Source of the DNA: RGIG5050 sp045636065
GTDB taxonomy: Bacteria; Verrucomicrobiota; Kiritimatiellia; RFP12; UBA1067
DNA: 15,767 bases
Direction of reading: 5' to 3'
Assembly (NCBI GenBank): GCA_045636065.1
Contig: JAZTWW010000010.1
Coordinates: forward strand, 1-15,767
The position numbers and the translations under genes are program-made. Every line of letters starts with the position of its first letter. Position 1 is the first letter of the stretch. The notes beneath the pieces are model-generated. The model saw only the letters and a program-made list of their open reading frames with translations. It made no database searches and was not told where the DNA came from. Shown in pieces: positions 6,288 through 15,547 of the stretch.

Positions 6288-9200
6288 TCAGTCGACAGGC
6301 GTCCAGGTCGAGTCGGCCTTAAGCATCTCGGTCGAGAGCGACATGCCCTCCGTGTCGTCTTCGATGGCGAGCGAGTACCAGACCGTCTCGTCGCGGAAGG
6401 CCGATGTCCAGCCGTACGGATAGAAGTACGTGCCGGCGCTTTCCTTCGAGAACGGATCGCGGACCTCGATGTCGGCGTAGTACGAACCGTCGCCGGCCTC
6501 CTCGTCCTTGACGAAGCTGTCCGGGCCGAACACGAAGTACCTGAGGGCCGCCCACTTGCGGGTGGAGGTGGCGGATGTGCGGTTGGGAAGGCGCGCACGC
6601 ACCTTGAACACGGGCCCGTCCCACCTGTCGCGGACGCCGAGCGTGTCGCTCGTCTCACCGTATGTCGCGCCCCTCAGGAGAGTGGGCGCCCAGGACTCGC
6701 CACCCGCTTCGATGTTCGTGACCATCGTGTGGAAGGTGATCTGGATGTTCGTGAGCGCGGGATCGTCCGTCAGATCGGGCAAGTCACCCTCGTCGTAGAG
6801 CGGCACGGGCCTCGGAGCGCCGACCTGGAAGAAGACGAGATTCGTCGTGAACGGATCGAGGTCGAGCCAGTACGCTTCCGTAAGAGAGAGCGGATTCGAC
6901 ATCGGATCCCTCTTCCAGACGACATTGCCGGCTTCATCCTTGACGCGCATGCCAAGGAAGCTCCTGTGGATCTCGGGCTCCTCCTCGAGGCCCTCGGAGC
7001 GGGCGGTGAGCCATTCGAGGACGGCAGGGGTGTAGCGGCTGTCCTCGTCGAGGTCGAAGTCGGTCGCGAGGCTCGGATCGACATCCGCCGTCGCGTGGAT
7101 CTCCACGTCGTCAGTGATGTTCTTCAGCTCAAGCGTGTAGATGCGGGTTCCCGCCGCGCCTGCGACCTCCGTGCCGTTTGTGGCAAGACCCGAGAGGCGG
7201 TAGAAGAAGTCGGCCGTGTAGGTGATGTTCGTGGTGAAGCGCGGATCGTCGCTTACGCCGTCCCACTTGGGCATCGCGAAGACAACGGCCTTCTGTTCGC
7301 CGTCGCCGACGCTCTGCCTGAGGAAGAGCGAATCGATGTACGCCGACACCCAGCAGTTGGAGCCGTTCGGGGCGAGATACCACTCGGGATCGATGTACTG
7401 CACCTCCGTCGAGAGCGGATCGGTATCGAGAGCGTTGGCGAGCGTCGGGGTGATCCTCACATATGCCCACTCGGAGGATTTGGCGCCCTGGTTCGTTATG
7501 ACGCTCCAGCTCTCCTTGCCCGGGTCGTAGTCGAGAAGCGTCCAGCCGACATCGCGCCCGTCGCGGGCGATGAGCCTTGCAAGCATGTTCGTGGGCGCGT
7601 AGCGCTGCTCGCGTATGTCACCGACATAGTTCGTGGTGCCGCCGATGATTATGCGATGCTCTACGATGTTGTTCGCCCTGACGAGCTCGAACGCATACGG
7701 ATACTTGGGATCGAGCTTGCCGTGGGACTTGTCGTTGAGGGTCTCCGCCCTGTACGACGTATTCCAGCTGCCGTCGGACTTGCAGACGCTCAAAGGCGAT
7801 TTGACCGTAAGGAACGCATAGCTGTTCGTCGAGTCGCCCTCCTCGTGCGGATCGTTCCTCACCTTGCCGCTCGGAACTCCGTCCCAGCCGAAGCTTGCGA
7901 TGTCGGTCACGGAAAGCTCGTTGCCTTCGGTGAGCCTCACATGCCAGCGGGAGATGTCGCTGCTCTGCGGAACGGCTATCTCGAAGTACTGGTTTGTAAG
8001 GGCGTCCTGGTCGATGTAGCCGTCCTTCATTACGCCGTCGTAGTAGTTGACCTCGTTGAACCAGACGCGCTTGGGGCTGACGCTGTCGAGAATCGTGTAG
8101 GGCGAGAAATCGGCGGACGACGTGTCCGTTGTCCTGTTGAAATCGATGGGGTCGTACCAGGCGGGCCTGGTCCAGCCGGTCGTGAGGTACTGCGGCTGCA
8201 TCTCGTCGCCGTCGGTCGTCATGAACGTCACGTACATCATGTACTGGACGGTCTGGTAGCCGTAGCTGCGGTCGGCGCTCAATGCCGGGACGATGCTCCT
8301 CATCTCCGTCGTCCGGCTCCTGAATACCATGTTGTCCTCGCTCCAGTCGGACGCCCTCGGAAGCTCGCATGTGACGCAACTCGGGTCGTTCGTCCAGTTC
8401 TTCCAGCCCCACTTGCCGCGCCCGACATAGTACATCAGGTAGACCTTGATGGAATCGGGATCGATCTTCTCGAACATCTGCTCACGGGTCACCTCGACCT
8501 GGAAGCCGAAGGATTCGTCGAGGAGCGGCTGCTCGTCGGGCTCGGCGATGTCAGCTATTGTCGCATCGCCGGAAAGGTCGCTCCTGAAGGGCCGCGCGTT
8601 CTTGAAGCCGAGACGAGGCGCAATGATTGCAGCCACGGTGACCTCGTCGAGGAGTACGCGCTCGATCGGGGTCTGGATGCGCTTCTTCAGCAGATTCGCG
8701 TATTCGGGCAGGTCCCAGACTCCCTCGTCTGTGGGATAGGACTCCTCGCTGTCGTCGGGGAACACGTACTGGCCCCTTCTGCCGAACTGCGCACCGCGGA
8801 CGACGAAACGGATGATCCTGTAGGGATCCGCTTCACCCTGCAAAGTGCTCCACGAATACATCTTGTACGTCGAGGCGTCGATCTCGATGTCCGTAATATG
8901 CTCCCAATCCTCGTCAGGCGTATTGGCGACGCTCTCCGCCGAGGCGGTCTGGTTCCTCACGCCGTAGAGCGACACGTACGTTGCGGGGTACTCCTCGGAG
9001 TCCGGCTCGTCGTAGACTCGCGCCCTGAAATACACCTGGCCTATGCCGTTGGGGACGTATGGCGTCTGGATGTACGGGGTGTGGCGCCACGCGCCTGCGT
9101 CGTTCGTGGAGACGTACGAGGCAGGGTCGATCTCGGCCTCCCTCGGATCGGCCGAGAAGTTCAGCGCGCCCGAAAGCCCCCTTCCCGATTCAGGTGCGTT

Positions 9201-12200
9201 CGCGTCGGCGAGGAACTGCTTGCCGTCGCCCGAGGCGTCGGTCGCGCCGTCGTAGTAGCCGGCAGTACGCATGTTCCAGCCCGTCCATGAATACTCGTCG
9301 AGGGCGGGATCGTCCCACGCATATGCGCCTATAACCTCGATGCTTCCGAAATTCTCGGTCTGGTGCTCGGCCGCGTCGATGAGGTCGGCCGTGGCCGCGA
9401 TGCGGACGGCTACGTTCTTGGGGCCCCTCACGTAGAACGCGCGCGAGAACGTATCCTGGACATCGCTCGGATAGATCCACGAGACCGTCTCCCAGCGGGA
9501 ATCGCCGTAGCTGGACGAAATGGCGGAGAACGTGTCGGACGCGACGCGGGAGTCCTCGCTGTCGACGGCACACTGGATGACGTAGCACGGAAGCCCCTCG
9601 CTTATGCCGCTGAAGTCGCCCGTTCCCCTCTTGAAATCGAACCTGACGAGGGAGAGACCGTTGGTGAGAAGCGGAGACCTGACGCTCATCACGCCGGAGA
9701 CGCCGTTCGTTCCGCGCGCCGGATCGAGGCGGACGGTGTTTCTCACATCGTTCCTGGCGACGACGTTCGTGGTCGTCCAGCCGGCCGTGTACACCCACTT
9801 GTCGACGAGAGGATCGGTCGCCGTGAAGCCCGCCATGTTCTCGCCGCGCCAGCGGTTGAAGTAGACGTCGTCCACGACGACGTCCGTCCTCACCTTGGAG
9901 TAGTCGTCGTCATCAGGGTCGTCGCCGCGGCCGGCGGCTGCGATTCTCACGTAGCAGTTCTGGCTACGCCTTACGTGGACCGTGATGTTCGTGTCGGCGA
10001 AGGTGGAAAGAGGGATCTCCTCCCTTGTAACCCACTTGTCGCCGCCTTCCGTCGTATCGCGCGTCTGGACAAGGACACTCTCTTCGGGCGTCGTCGAGTA
10101 GAAGCCGTAGCGCCATGCGAGGGAGATGGCGCTATTGTCTATATCCATCCCGTCGACATTGTGGACAAACGCGGCGAGACGGCCGTTGAGCGCCCAGTCT
10201 TCGTTGACGATGGACTCCTGCATCTCTGTCTCGCGGGCTTCGGCGTTGACGAAGGCGGTGCGCTGGGGGATGTTCGTCGTGACGGGCCACCAATCCGTCT
10301 GGCCGGGCGTCGTCGGGGCCTGGACCGCATACACCGCAGGCCTCACCAAATAGCCGAAGCAGTCCTTGGTGGCCACGCCGTACATGCCGGACTTGAAAGG
10401 CTTGTCGCTGTCCTCGTAGTTCATGACCACAAAGTCGTCCTCGTCGAGAGTCTTGGTGGCCATGTTCCTTGAAATGCCGCCGACGATCTGGACGGTGTTG
10501 CTCGGCGTATTGTAGAAGCCGATGTACACGTTCGCCATCTTCCTCTCGCCGCCGCTGTTGTTGATGCCGCAGAGGGAGTGCTTGAAATCGTCGTCCACCA
10601 CCTTCTCATCCGCGTCAACCGTGGCGGGGAGGTTTCCGTTCGTCCCGAGGGCGATGCTCTTGAGCTCCTTGACCGTATAGGCGCCCTTCTTCCTGTCGTA
10701 CGTCCACTTGTAGAGGGCGCACCTAAGATAGAATCTGGACGCATCTGCCTTAGATGCGCCTTTGGGAAGCCTTGTCATCCTGAATTCGTAGCATCCTTGC
10801 GTAGGCCTATGGTAGCCTACTACCGATATCGACGGCGCTCCAGGCGAAACGTCGGCAGCCTCCGGGTCTATCGAGATCGCGGTCGCGCCGGTGATGTAGT
10901 AGTTCGCCGAGTCCCATGCGTTGCCGCACCAATCGAAGTCGTCGAACTCGAGGAACTGCCCCAGGCGGGCCTTGAACCCGACATCGCCTATACCCGGGAG
11001 TGTGGAGCCGTTTTCATACGATATCTGGCCCATCCCGAGACCGTGGAGCTGCACGGCAAGGCCGTTCGTAAGCCCCGTCTCGCCCACGTAGAGGCCGTTG
11101 CGCACCGTCCACATGTTGGGCGTATAGAACTCACTCTTCTCAACGCCGTAGTCGGCAAAATCTAGCCCGGAGAAATCCTCTCGCTTGGCCGTCGCCTCGG
11201 GGTTGATCGGATCCCAGAGCGACGTATCGGCGGCGAAGAGCGCATGCGCGCGGCTGACGCCTGTCGTGTAGACGTCGGTGCCGGTGAAGAGCCCGCCGTC
11301 CTTCTTGGCGTTCACCCAGTTGTTGAAGTTCTGGTATTCGCCGCGCGTGACCGAATAGTTGCGTGTATCCTCGTCAAGCCTGAAGATGAGCGCGCCGGAA
11401 ACGGAGTCGACCGTAGCTATGTACGACTTCTCCTTCTCTGGATCGGTGCCTGTCGCCTCCTCGACAATGCCCGAGGCCTCCAGGCCTTCCTGCGGCTGCG
11501 TGGCCACCCAGACCGTCTCGTTCTCGCTCCATTCCTCGCCCGGCGTCTGGAGGTTACGGCCCACGAACTTGAAGAACATCGTGCTGCCTTCTAGCGGGGC
11601 AGTAAGCGTATCGTTGACGATATCCCACGCACCGCGCCAGACGCCGTCTCCAACGAGTTCGAGAGGAATCGTCCTCTTGTACGAGGCGTGGTCCCAGTCG
11701 GAGCCGTAGCGAAGCTCGACATCAATGCGCTCGTAGTCGCTCGCCCCTTCGCGGAGACGGTAGAAGAAGTGCTCGCCGCCGCCGGTGGCATTGATGGGAT
11801 CGCCGGTCCACTTGAGCTCGACATCGTTGCCGGAGTCCTCGTCCACACCGTAGCCGACATTGCCAAGCGCGTAGTCAACGGGGTAATACCTTGCCGCACG
11901 GTACTTGCCGGTGAAATAGAACTCCACATCGCCGACCTCGGATCCGCCGAACGCCGTCTTTGGCGCGATCGGCTCGCTAGCACGCGCGCTTCCTTCGGCG
12001 TCGCCCGTCTTTTCAATGACATCCAGCGTGGCGGTCTGCCAAGCGCTCTCAAGCGACTCTTGGTTCAGATAGCGCCACCTGTAGTGGCATTCGACATCGG
12101 CGATCTCGCCGCGCGAGGACGTCGTGACGGTGGAACCGTCCGATGCAATGAACGTCCTCGACGAAATGTCTTCACCGTGGAACTTGACTCTCGGGCAATT

Positions 12201-13352
12201 GCCCTCCTCGCCCACACCCGGGAACGGAACGGAGAAGACGCCTCCCTGGCCTACGATCTGCGTACCCTTGATCTCGGTATCGTACTTTCCGTAATTCTCA
12301 AGAACGATTCTCGCGTTCGGATAGGAGACGAGAACGTTGTCGACGAGGATAAGGTCGTCATAATCGGGACGAGTACCCTCTACGGAGGCAACGCGGCGGA
12401 TTCTGAAGCGGATGGGGCCGGAGTAGCCGTCAAGCTGGTCGCCAAAAGCCACATGAACCCTGTAAAAGCCGTTTGTGGCTCCTGCCGTGGACTTTAGCGT
12501 AAGCTCATCGACATCCTCATCCTGAAGCGTCAGGGTAGAGCAATTGGCGACATAGTAGACATCCATCTTGGCGGCATGCCAGTCGAAGAAGTCGTCGCCG
12601 TTTGGAGATGATTCGAGCGTTTCGGTATATGTGACACCATCAACCTGCGCAGCCACATTTGTGGCGAACTCGACTGCAATCGAGCTTTCAAGTGAATCGC
12701 ACCATCCGTTTACCGTATCGAACCAGATATCGCCAACACCGTCCTCATAGTACGGCGAATAGATTCGCGCATCGTTACCGCCTCGCATGGTTACAGTGGC
12801 AACCTGCCTAAGACCGCCGCCGTAGTTGTCGGCGACACCAATGTAGTATGTGGCCGGAATTGGAGCGGAATACGCCTGAATGTCTATAGCCTCGGCAGTG
12901 CCCGACCACGGAAGATAGTTTCTGGCAATGCCATCAACCGCCATTGCGGAAGAACCGGCCCTGCAGTCAACAAGCTCCCAGAGCATCTTTCTTCCGGTAA
13001 CTGTGCCCTCGTCATCGAACTCGTTCTGCCAAAGCGTATGGTTTATGCCGGGAAGCAGGTTCATGTATCGCCTTGCATACCTGTCGGCGATATCTTCCGT
13101 TCCATGCACCCAGTATGTGGATGCCGTAGTATTCGTATCGTAGTAGCCCTGATTGTACACGGCGCATATGGCGTTAGCGTCGTTGTTCATCAGAAGGATG
13201 CGCGTTGCATCCAGCTTGCGGTACGTATAGTCCTCGGCTGAAGCGGCAAATGCGAGGACGGAGAGGAGTGCGGCAACAAGCGGCCTTGCGGAGCCAATCC
13301 CGCAAAGCCTCGCAAGGCTCCTCTTCCATTCAATTCCGCCACATTCTGTCAT
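6288..13352 (-). CDS. Giant exported beta-rich protein with repeated jelly-roll-like modules
   Basis: The 2,354-aa protein has no assigned function. A signal peptide is visible: a long basic n-region, then RPLVAALLSVLAFAASA with likely cleavage after A39. The body is acidic and rich in Asp, Thr and aromatic residues, as in extracellular beta proteins. About four diverged modules share a core of the type 'SP-x-x-x-x-G-(I/L)-x-x-(I/V)-x-F' near residues 200, 785, 1230 and 1435. Three end in a '(V/L)-D-(D/E/N)-V' strand: VDNV near 338, VDDV near 1160 and LDEV near 1567. RVWFNEVNYYDG (from about 1762) resembles the start of a lamin-tail domain. No autotransporter barrel, LPXTG, PEP-CTERM or transmembrane anchor is visible at the C-terminus. 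The ATG start is supported by AAGGAGG 4 nt upstream and a consensus promoter. A surface or polysaccharide-binding role is an inference only. Confidence 0.85.
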   Translation of the reverse strand: MTECGGIEWKRSLARLCGIGSARPLVAALLSVLAFAASAEDYTYRKLDATRILLMNNDANAICAVYNQGYYDTNTTASTYWVHGTEDIADRYARRYMNLLPGINHTLWQNEFDDEGTVTGRKMLWELVDCRAGSSAMAVDGIARNYLPWSGTAEAIDIQAYSAPIPATYYIGVADNYGGGLRQVATVTMRGGNDARIYSPYYEDGVGDIWFDTVNGWCDSLESSIAVEFATNVAAQVDGVTYTETLESSPNGDDFFDWHAAKMDVYYVANCSTLTLQDEDVDELTLKSTAGATNGFYRVHVAFGDQLDGYSGPIRFRIRRVASVEGTRPDYDDLILVDNVLVSYPNARIVLENYGKYDTEIKGTQIVGQGGVFSVPFPGVGEEGNCPRVKFHGEDISSRTFIASDGSTVTTSSRGEIADVECHYRWRYLNQESLESAWQTATLDVIEKTGDAEGSARASEPIAPKTAFGGSEVGDVEFYFTGKYRAARYYPVDYALGNVGYGVDEDSGNDVELKWTGDPINATGGGEHFFYRLREGASDYERIDVELRYGSDWDHASYKRTIPLELVGDGVWRGAWDIVNDTLTAPLEGSTMFFKFVGRNLQTPGEEWSENETVWVATQPQEGLEASGIVEEATGTDPEKEKSYIATVDSVSGALIFRLDEDTRNYSVTRGEYQNFNNWVNAKKDGGLFTGTDVYTTGVSRAHALFAADTSLWDPINPEATAKREDFSGLDFADYGVEKSEFYTPNMWTVRNGLYVGETGLTNGLAVQLHGLGMGQISYENGSTLPGIGDVGFKARLGQFLEFDDFDWCGNAWDSANYYITGATAISIDPEAADVSPGAPSISVVGYHRPTQGCYEFRMTRLPKGASKADASRFYLRCALYKWTYDRKKGAYTVKELKSIALGTNGNLPATVDADEKVVDDDFKHSLCGINNSGGERKMANVYIGFYNTPSNTVQIVGGISRNMATKTLDEDDFVVMNYEDSDKPFKSGMYGVATKDCFGYLVRPAVYAVQAPTTPGQTDWWPVTTNIPQRTAFVNAEARETEMQESIVNEDWALNGRLAAFVHNVDGMDIDNSAISLAWRYGFYSTTPEESVLVQTRDTTEGGDKWVTREEIPLSTFADTNITVHVRRSQNCYVRIAAAGRGDDPDDDDYSKVRTDVVVDDVYFNRWRGENMAGFTATDPLVDKWVYTAGWTTTNVVARNDVRNTVRLDPARGTNGVSGVMSVRSPLLTNGLSLVRFDFKRGTGDFSGISEGLPCYVIQCAVDSEDSRVASDTFSAISSSYGDSRWETVSWIYPSDVQDTFSRAFYVRGPKNVAVRIAATADLIDAAEHQTENFGSIEVIGAYAWDDPALDEYSWTGWNMRTAGYYDGATDASGDGKQFLADANAPESGRGLSGALNFSADPREAEIDPASYVSTNDAGAWRHTPYIQTPYVPNGIGQVYFRARVYDEPDSEEYPATYVSLYGVRNQTASAESVANTPDEDWEHITDIEIDASTYKMYSWSTLQGEADPYRIIRFVVRGAQFGRRGQYVFPDDSEESYPTDEGVWDLPEYANLLKKRIQTPIERVLLDEVTVAAIIAPRLGFKNARPFRSDLSGDATIADIAEPDEQPLLDESFGFQVEVTREQMFEKIDPDSIKVYLMYYVGRGKWGWKNWTNDPSCVTCELPRASDWSEDNMVFRSRTTEMRSIVPALSADRSYGYQTVQYMMYVTFMTTDGDEMQPQYLTTGWTRPAWYDPIDFNRTTDTSSADFSPYTILDSVSPKRVWFNEVNYYDGVMKDGYIDQDALTNQYFEIAVPQSSDISRWHVRLTEGNELSVTDIASFGWDGVPSGKVRNDPHEEGDSTNSYAFLTVKSPLSVCKSDGSWNTSYRAETLNDKSHGKLDPKYPYAFELVRANNIVEHRIIIGGTTNYVGDIREQRYAPTNMLARLIARDGRDVGWTLLDYDPGKESWSVITNQGAKSSEWAYVRITPTLANALDTDPLSTEVQYIDPEWYLAPNGSNCWVSAYIDSLFLRQSVGDGEQKAVVFAMPKWDGVSDDPRFTTNITYTADFFYRLSGLATNGTEVAGAAGTRIYTLELKNITDDVEIHATADVDPSLATDFDLDEDSRYTPAVLEWLTARSEGLEEEPEIHRSFLGMRVKDEAGNVVWKRDPMSNPLSLTEAYWLDLDPFTTNLVFFQVGAPRPVPLYDEGDLPDLTDDPALTNIQITFHTMVTNIEAGGESWAPTLLRGATYGETSDTLGVRDRWDGPVFKVRARLPNRTSATSTRKWAALRYFVFGPDSFVKDEEAGDGSYYADIEVRDPFSKESAGTYFYPYGWTSAFRDETVWYSLAIEDDTEGMSLSTEMLKADSTWTPVD

Positions 13353-13356
13353 GGCG

Positions 13357-13363
13357 CCTCCTT
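13357..13363 (-). promoter_or_regulatory. Perfect Shine-Dalgarno for the giant exported protein
   Basis: Minus-strand AAGGAGG lies 4 nt before the ATG at 13352. It fixes the start despite the unusually long signal-peptide n-region, and shows that this organism uses canonical anti-16S pairing. Confidence 0.8.
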
Positions 13364-13394
13364 GATGTTGAAACCTCTTGAAATTCTTTTCGAT

Positions 13395-13423
13395 ATTATA
13401 CTACACGTCACGCCCCAATGCAA
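13395..13423 (-). promoter_or_regulatory. Consensus sigma70-type promoter for the giant exported protein
   Basis: On the minus strand TTGCAT (13418-13423) and a perfect TATAAT (13395-13400) are separated by exactly 17 bp. Transcription should start near 13388, giving a leader of about 36 nt with a strong Shine-Dalgarno. With no terminator seen after 6288, this promoter may also feed leuS, aroC, the di-haem protein and abi. Confidence 0.8.
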
Positions 13424-13454
13424 ACGAAAATCTGGATCGGGGCGCGCCATGCCG

Positions 13455-15446
13455 TCACTCCTCCACCTCTTGGGCCTCGGCCGTGACGTCAACCTTGTAG
13501 AAGCCGGAAACGCCCTTGTTCAAAAGGTCGAATCTGACCTCCCCGCCATCGCCGATGGTGACGGCGGATACCTTGAAATCGCCTAGAACGCTTCCTTCCT
13601 TGAGCGCGTAGTAGAGACCCGCGATGGAGGGATCGATGCTGATCCATCCGGCGTCATCCACCGCGTCTGCGACATCGGCTCCGGCTATCGCATCTTCAAG
13701 GGACTCGACTATAGCCGCGATGGTCTCGGCCGTAAGGGTCGCCTTGAGCGAATACGTGCCGTCGCCGTTATCGATGACATCGATTCCGAAAAGGCCGTCG
13801 TATGCGGAAAGGTCGGTAATGTATGTAGCTGCATTGTCGTCGGGCTGGACCCTTGCAATCGCCTTGGCCGCAAGCGCTTCGGCTTCGGTTGCATAGACTG
13901 CACCCTGAACTCCGGGCGTCACAAGGACTTCCGGCGGGGCGTCCTCCTCTGCGGATGCTGCGATAAGCGTGGTTCCGGCAACCTCGAAGCTGTAGACGCC
14001 GTCACCATCGGGATCGATGGCTTGCGCTTCACCGCCGTTCACGGTCAAGGTAACGGACGAGACATGGCTTCCCTCAGGCGCGGAAACCTTAAATGACACT
14101 TCCGTGCCCGACGCGATCTGCTTTGAAAGGTCAAGCGCGCCGCCATCCACTGCCGTTATCTGCGCACCGCCCGTCTCACTCTTCCTGACCCAGTAGGCGT
14201 CGACATAGGTGAAGTTCAAGGGGATGGTGACATAGTTTCCTGGCATGGAAAGATACCACCTCGTTTCCCATCCGCTGTCATCCATGGTGATTTCAGGGAC
14301 GACGCCTCCATCCGGAACTATCGGAGTGCCGACTTGAACATCTGTAAGAATATGTCCCGGTCGAGCCGCAAACGTGAAGCTTACAGGGTCATTCTCTCTG
14401 TAGAGCCTGGGGCCGGCATAATCCGTCGTTCCGATGATTATCTCTATGGCCTCGGAGTCGGTCTCGCTGCACTGGAACGCCAGCTCGTATGTAGTGACGG
14501 GATCAAGCTGGAAAATATCCTTGTCTGGATCGTCGGTTGCCATAAGGACGAAATTGTCAATCTTTCCGTCGCCTTTCAACACGACCTTGTCCATGGTTTT
14601 CACATGGGTCTGACTTATTCCGTTTACTGGAAGCGCCGGGAATATCGTTCTCGCCTCTATATGGCTCAGCCAGACTCGATCAATTTCATCTGACCAGTCT
14701 GCCACAAATTCCGGGGAAATTGCAGCCTCTGTACTGGCGAGCAACACGCCGTCAAGATAGATCTGGAAACCGAGACCGCTATCGAACCTGTCGTAATTCG
14801 CCTCGTTTCTATCAAGATAGTAGCTGTAAGCCTTTATCGTAAGGCGATACCACTTCCCCTCTTCGACATCAGCATTGAGTTCATAATTCTTGACTGAGGT
14901 CGTAAATTGCTCAAGATAACCTGCCGTCACCATAAGCTTGGGGCCGGACGAGCCATCTTCAGGGATGCCCTTCATCCAAACGGCAAGCCTGTCATAATTT
15001 CCGCCCAATGTCCTGACTTCAGGAGCGGTATCTGTAGCCGTGAACTGGACAAGCGTATCGAGATACACGCTTTCAATCCCGTCTTCCAGGAATTGCTGCG
15101 TGTAAGGCGAGACATCGAACGAAAGCTCCGTTGAGGCGGTATCGACTGAAAGGTATTTATCGCCCGTTTCCTGCGAGGCGACCTCATTTGGATAGATTGT
15201 AGGTGCCAAAGCGCCAGTCTTGTCCGCCGTTCCCTCCGGCGTGAAAGCGTCGCCGTTGTATCTGCTGACTATGGAGGCGTCAACGCCACCATCGCCGGCT
15301 ACGAACTTTACGGCCCCCTCCAAAGACTTTCCATCAATCCCGGCCCCATCCGCCTGATCTTCGAACGAGGCCCAGATTGCAGTAGTATCTGCGCTTGCCG
15401 CCACCACGGAAAAGGCGGCCCCTAACGCAATAAACAGTCTTTTCAC
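13455..15446 (-). CDS. Secreted LamG-like beta-rich protein
   Basis: The function is unknown. With the GTG start chosen here the protein is about 663 aa and begins with a compact signal peptide, (M)KRLFIALGAAFSVVAASA, with likely cleavage before DTT. Residues about 20-315 look like a LamG/concanavalin-type fold: AIWASFEDQADG at the start, WYRLTIKAYSYYLD and FQIYLDGVLLAS in the middle, and KIDNFVLMATDD at the end. The rest looks like small Ig-like or bacterial-repeat domains (for example VSSVTLTVNGGEAQ), then a C-terminal segment ending SGFYKVDVTA, recalling GFYRVHVA in the giant neighbour. No anchor or enzyme motif is visible. An in-frame ATG at 15467 would add seven residues (MPKRDRS) but lacks a Shine-Dalgarno. 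The GTG has AAAAGGG 8 nt upstream. The stop lies 102 bp before the giant gene, which has its own promoter. Confidence 0.8.
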   Translation of the reverse strand: MKRLFIALGAAFSVVAASADTTAIWASFEDQADGAGIDGKSLEGAVKFVAGDGGVDASIVSRYNGDAFTPEGTADKTGALAPTIYPNEVASQETGDKYLSVDTASTELSFDVSPYTQQFLEDGIESVYLDTLVQFTATDTAPEVRTLGGNYDRLAVWMKGIPEDGSSGPKLMVTAGYLEQFTTSVKNYELNADVEEGKWYRLTIKAYSYYLDRNEANYDRFDSGLGFQIYLDGVLLASTEAAISPEFVADWSDEIDRVWLSHIEARTIFPALPVNGISQTHVKTMDKVVLKGDGKIDNFVLMATDDPDKDIFQLDPVTTYELAFQCSETDSEAIEIIIGTTDYAGPRLYRENDPVSFTFAARPGHILTDVQVGTPIVPDGGVVPEITMDDSGWETRWYLSMPGNYVTIPLNFTYVDAYWVRKSETGGAQITAVDGGALDLSKQIASGTEVSFKVSAPEGSHVSSVTLTVNGGEAQAIDPDGDGVYSFEVAGTTLIAASAEEDAPPEVLVTPGVQGAVYATEAEALAAKAIARVQPDDNAATYITDLSAYDGLFGIDVIDNGDGTYSLKATLTAETIAAIVESLEDAIAGADVADAVDDAGWISIDPSIAGLYYALKEGSVLGDFKVSAVTIGDGGEVRFDLLNKGVSGFYKVDVTAEAQEVEE

Positions 15447-15454
15447 ACTGCGAT

Positions 15455-15461
15455 CCCTTTT
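15455..15461 (-). promoter_or_regulatory. Ribosome binding site favouring the GTG start at 15446
   Basis: Minus-strand AAAAGGG lies 8 nt before GTG at 15446-15444. The upstream ATG (15467) is preceded by a pyrimidine-rich CCCTCGTC, which cannot act as a Shine-Dalgarno. The GTG start also gives the more typical signal peptide. Confidence 0.55.
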
Positions 15462-15518
15462 GGGCATGACGAGGGAAGCCGTGCCCGCTTAGGCCCGACT
15501 CCTCTGCTGATGTTGCGT

Positions 15519-15547
15519 ATTGTACCATATTTTTTATCGGGATGCAA
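15519..15547 (-). promoter_or_regulatory. Consensus sigma70-type promoter for the LamG-like protein
   Basis: Minus-strand TTGCAT (15542-15547) and TACAAT (15519-15524) are spaced by 17 bp, with an A-rich spacer. The predicted transcription start near 15512 gives a leader of about 65 nt to the GTG start. The -35 hexamer is identical to that of the giant downstream gene. Confidence 0.78.

Noticed and set aside
6729..9290. 853-codon open frame on the plus strand opposite the giant gene, and similar long frames at 5197-6423 and 9363-10472
   Set aside because: They are antisense shadows of genes with strong codon bias and GC-rich third positions. They have no recognisable family, no signal peptide or domain logic, and no Shine-Dalgarno, while the minus-strand genes have all of these or clear homology.
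13424..13454. GC-rich GGCGCGCC palindrome region as an intrinsic terminator after the LamG-like gene
   Set aside because: The self-complementary stretch is short and is not followed by a T-run on the minus strand.
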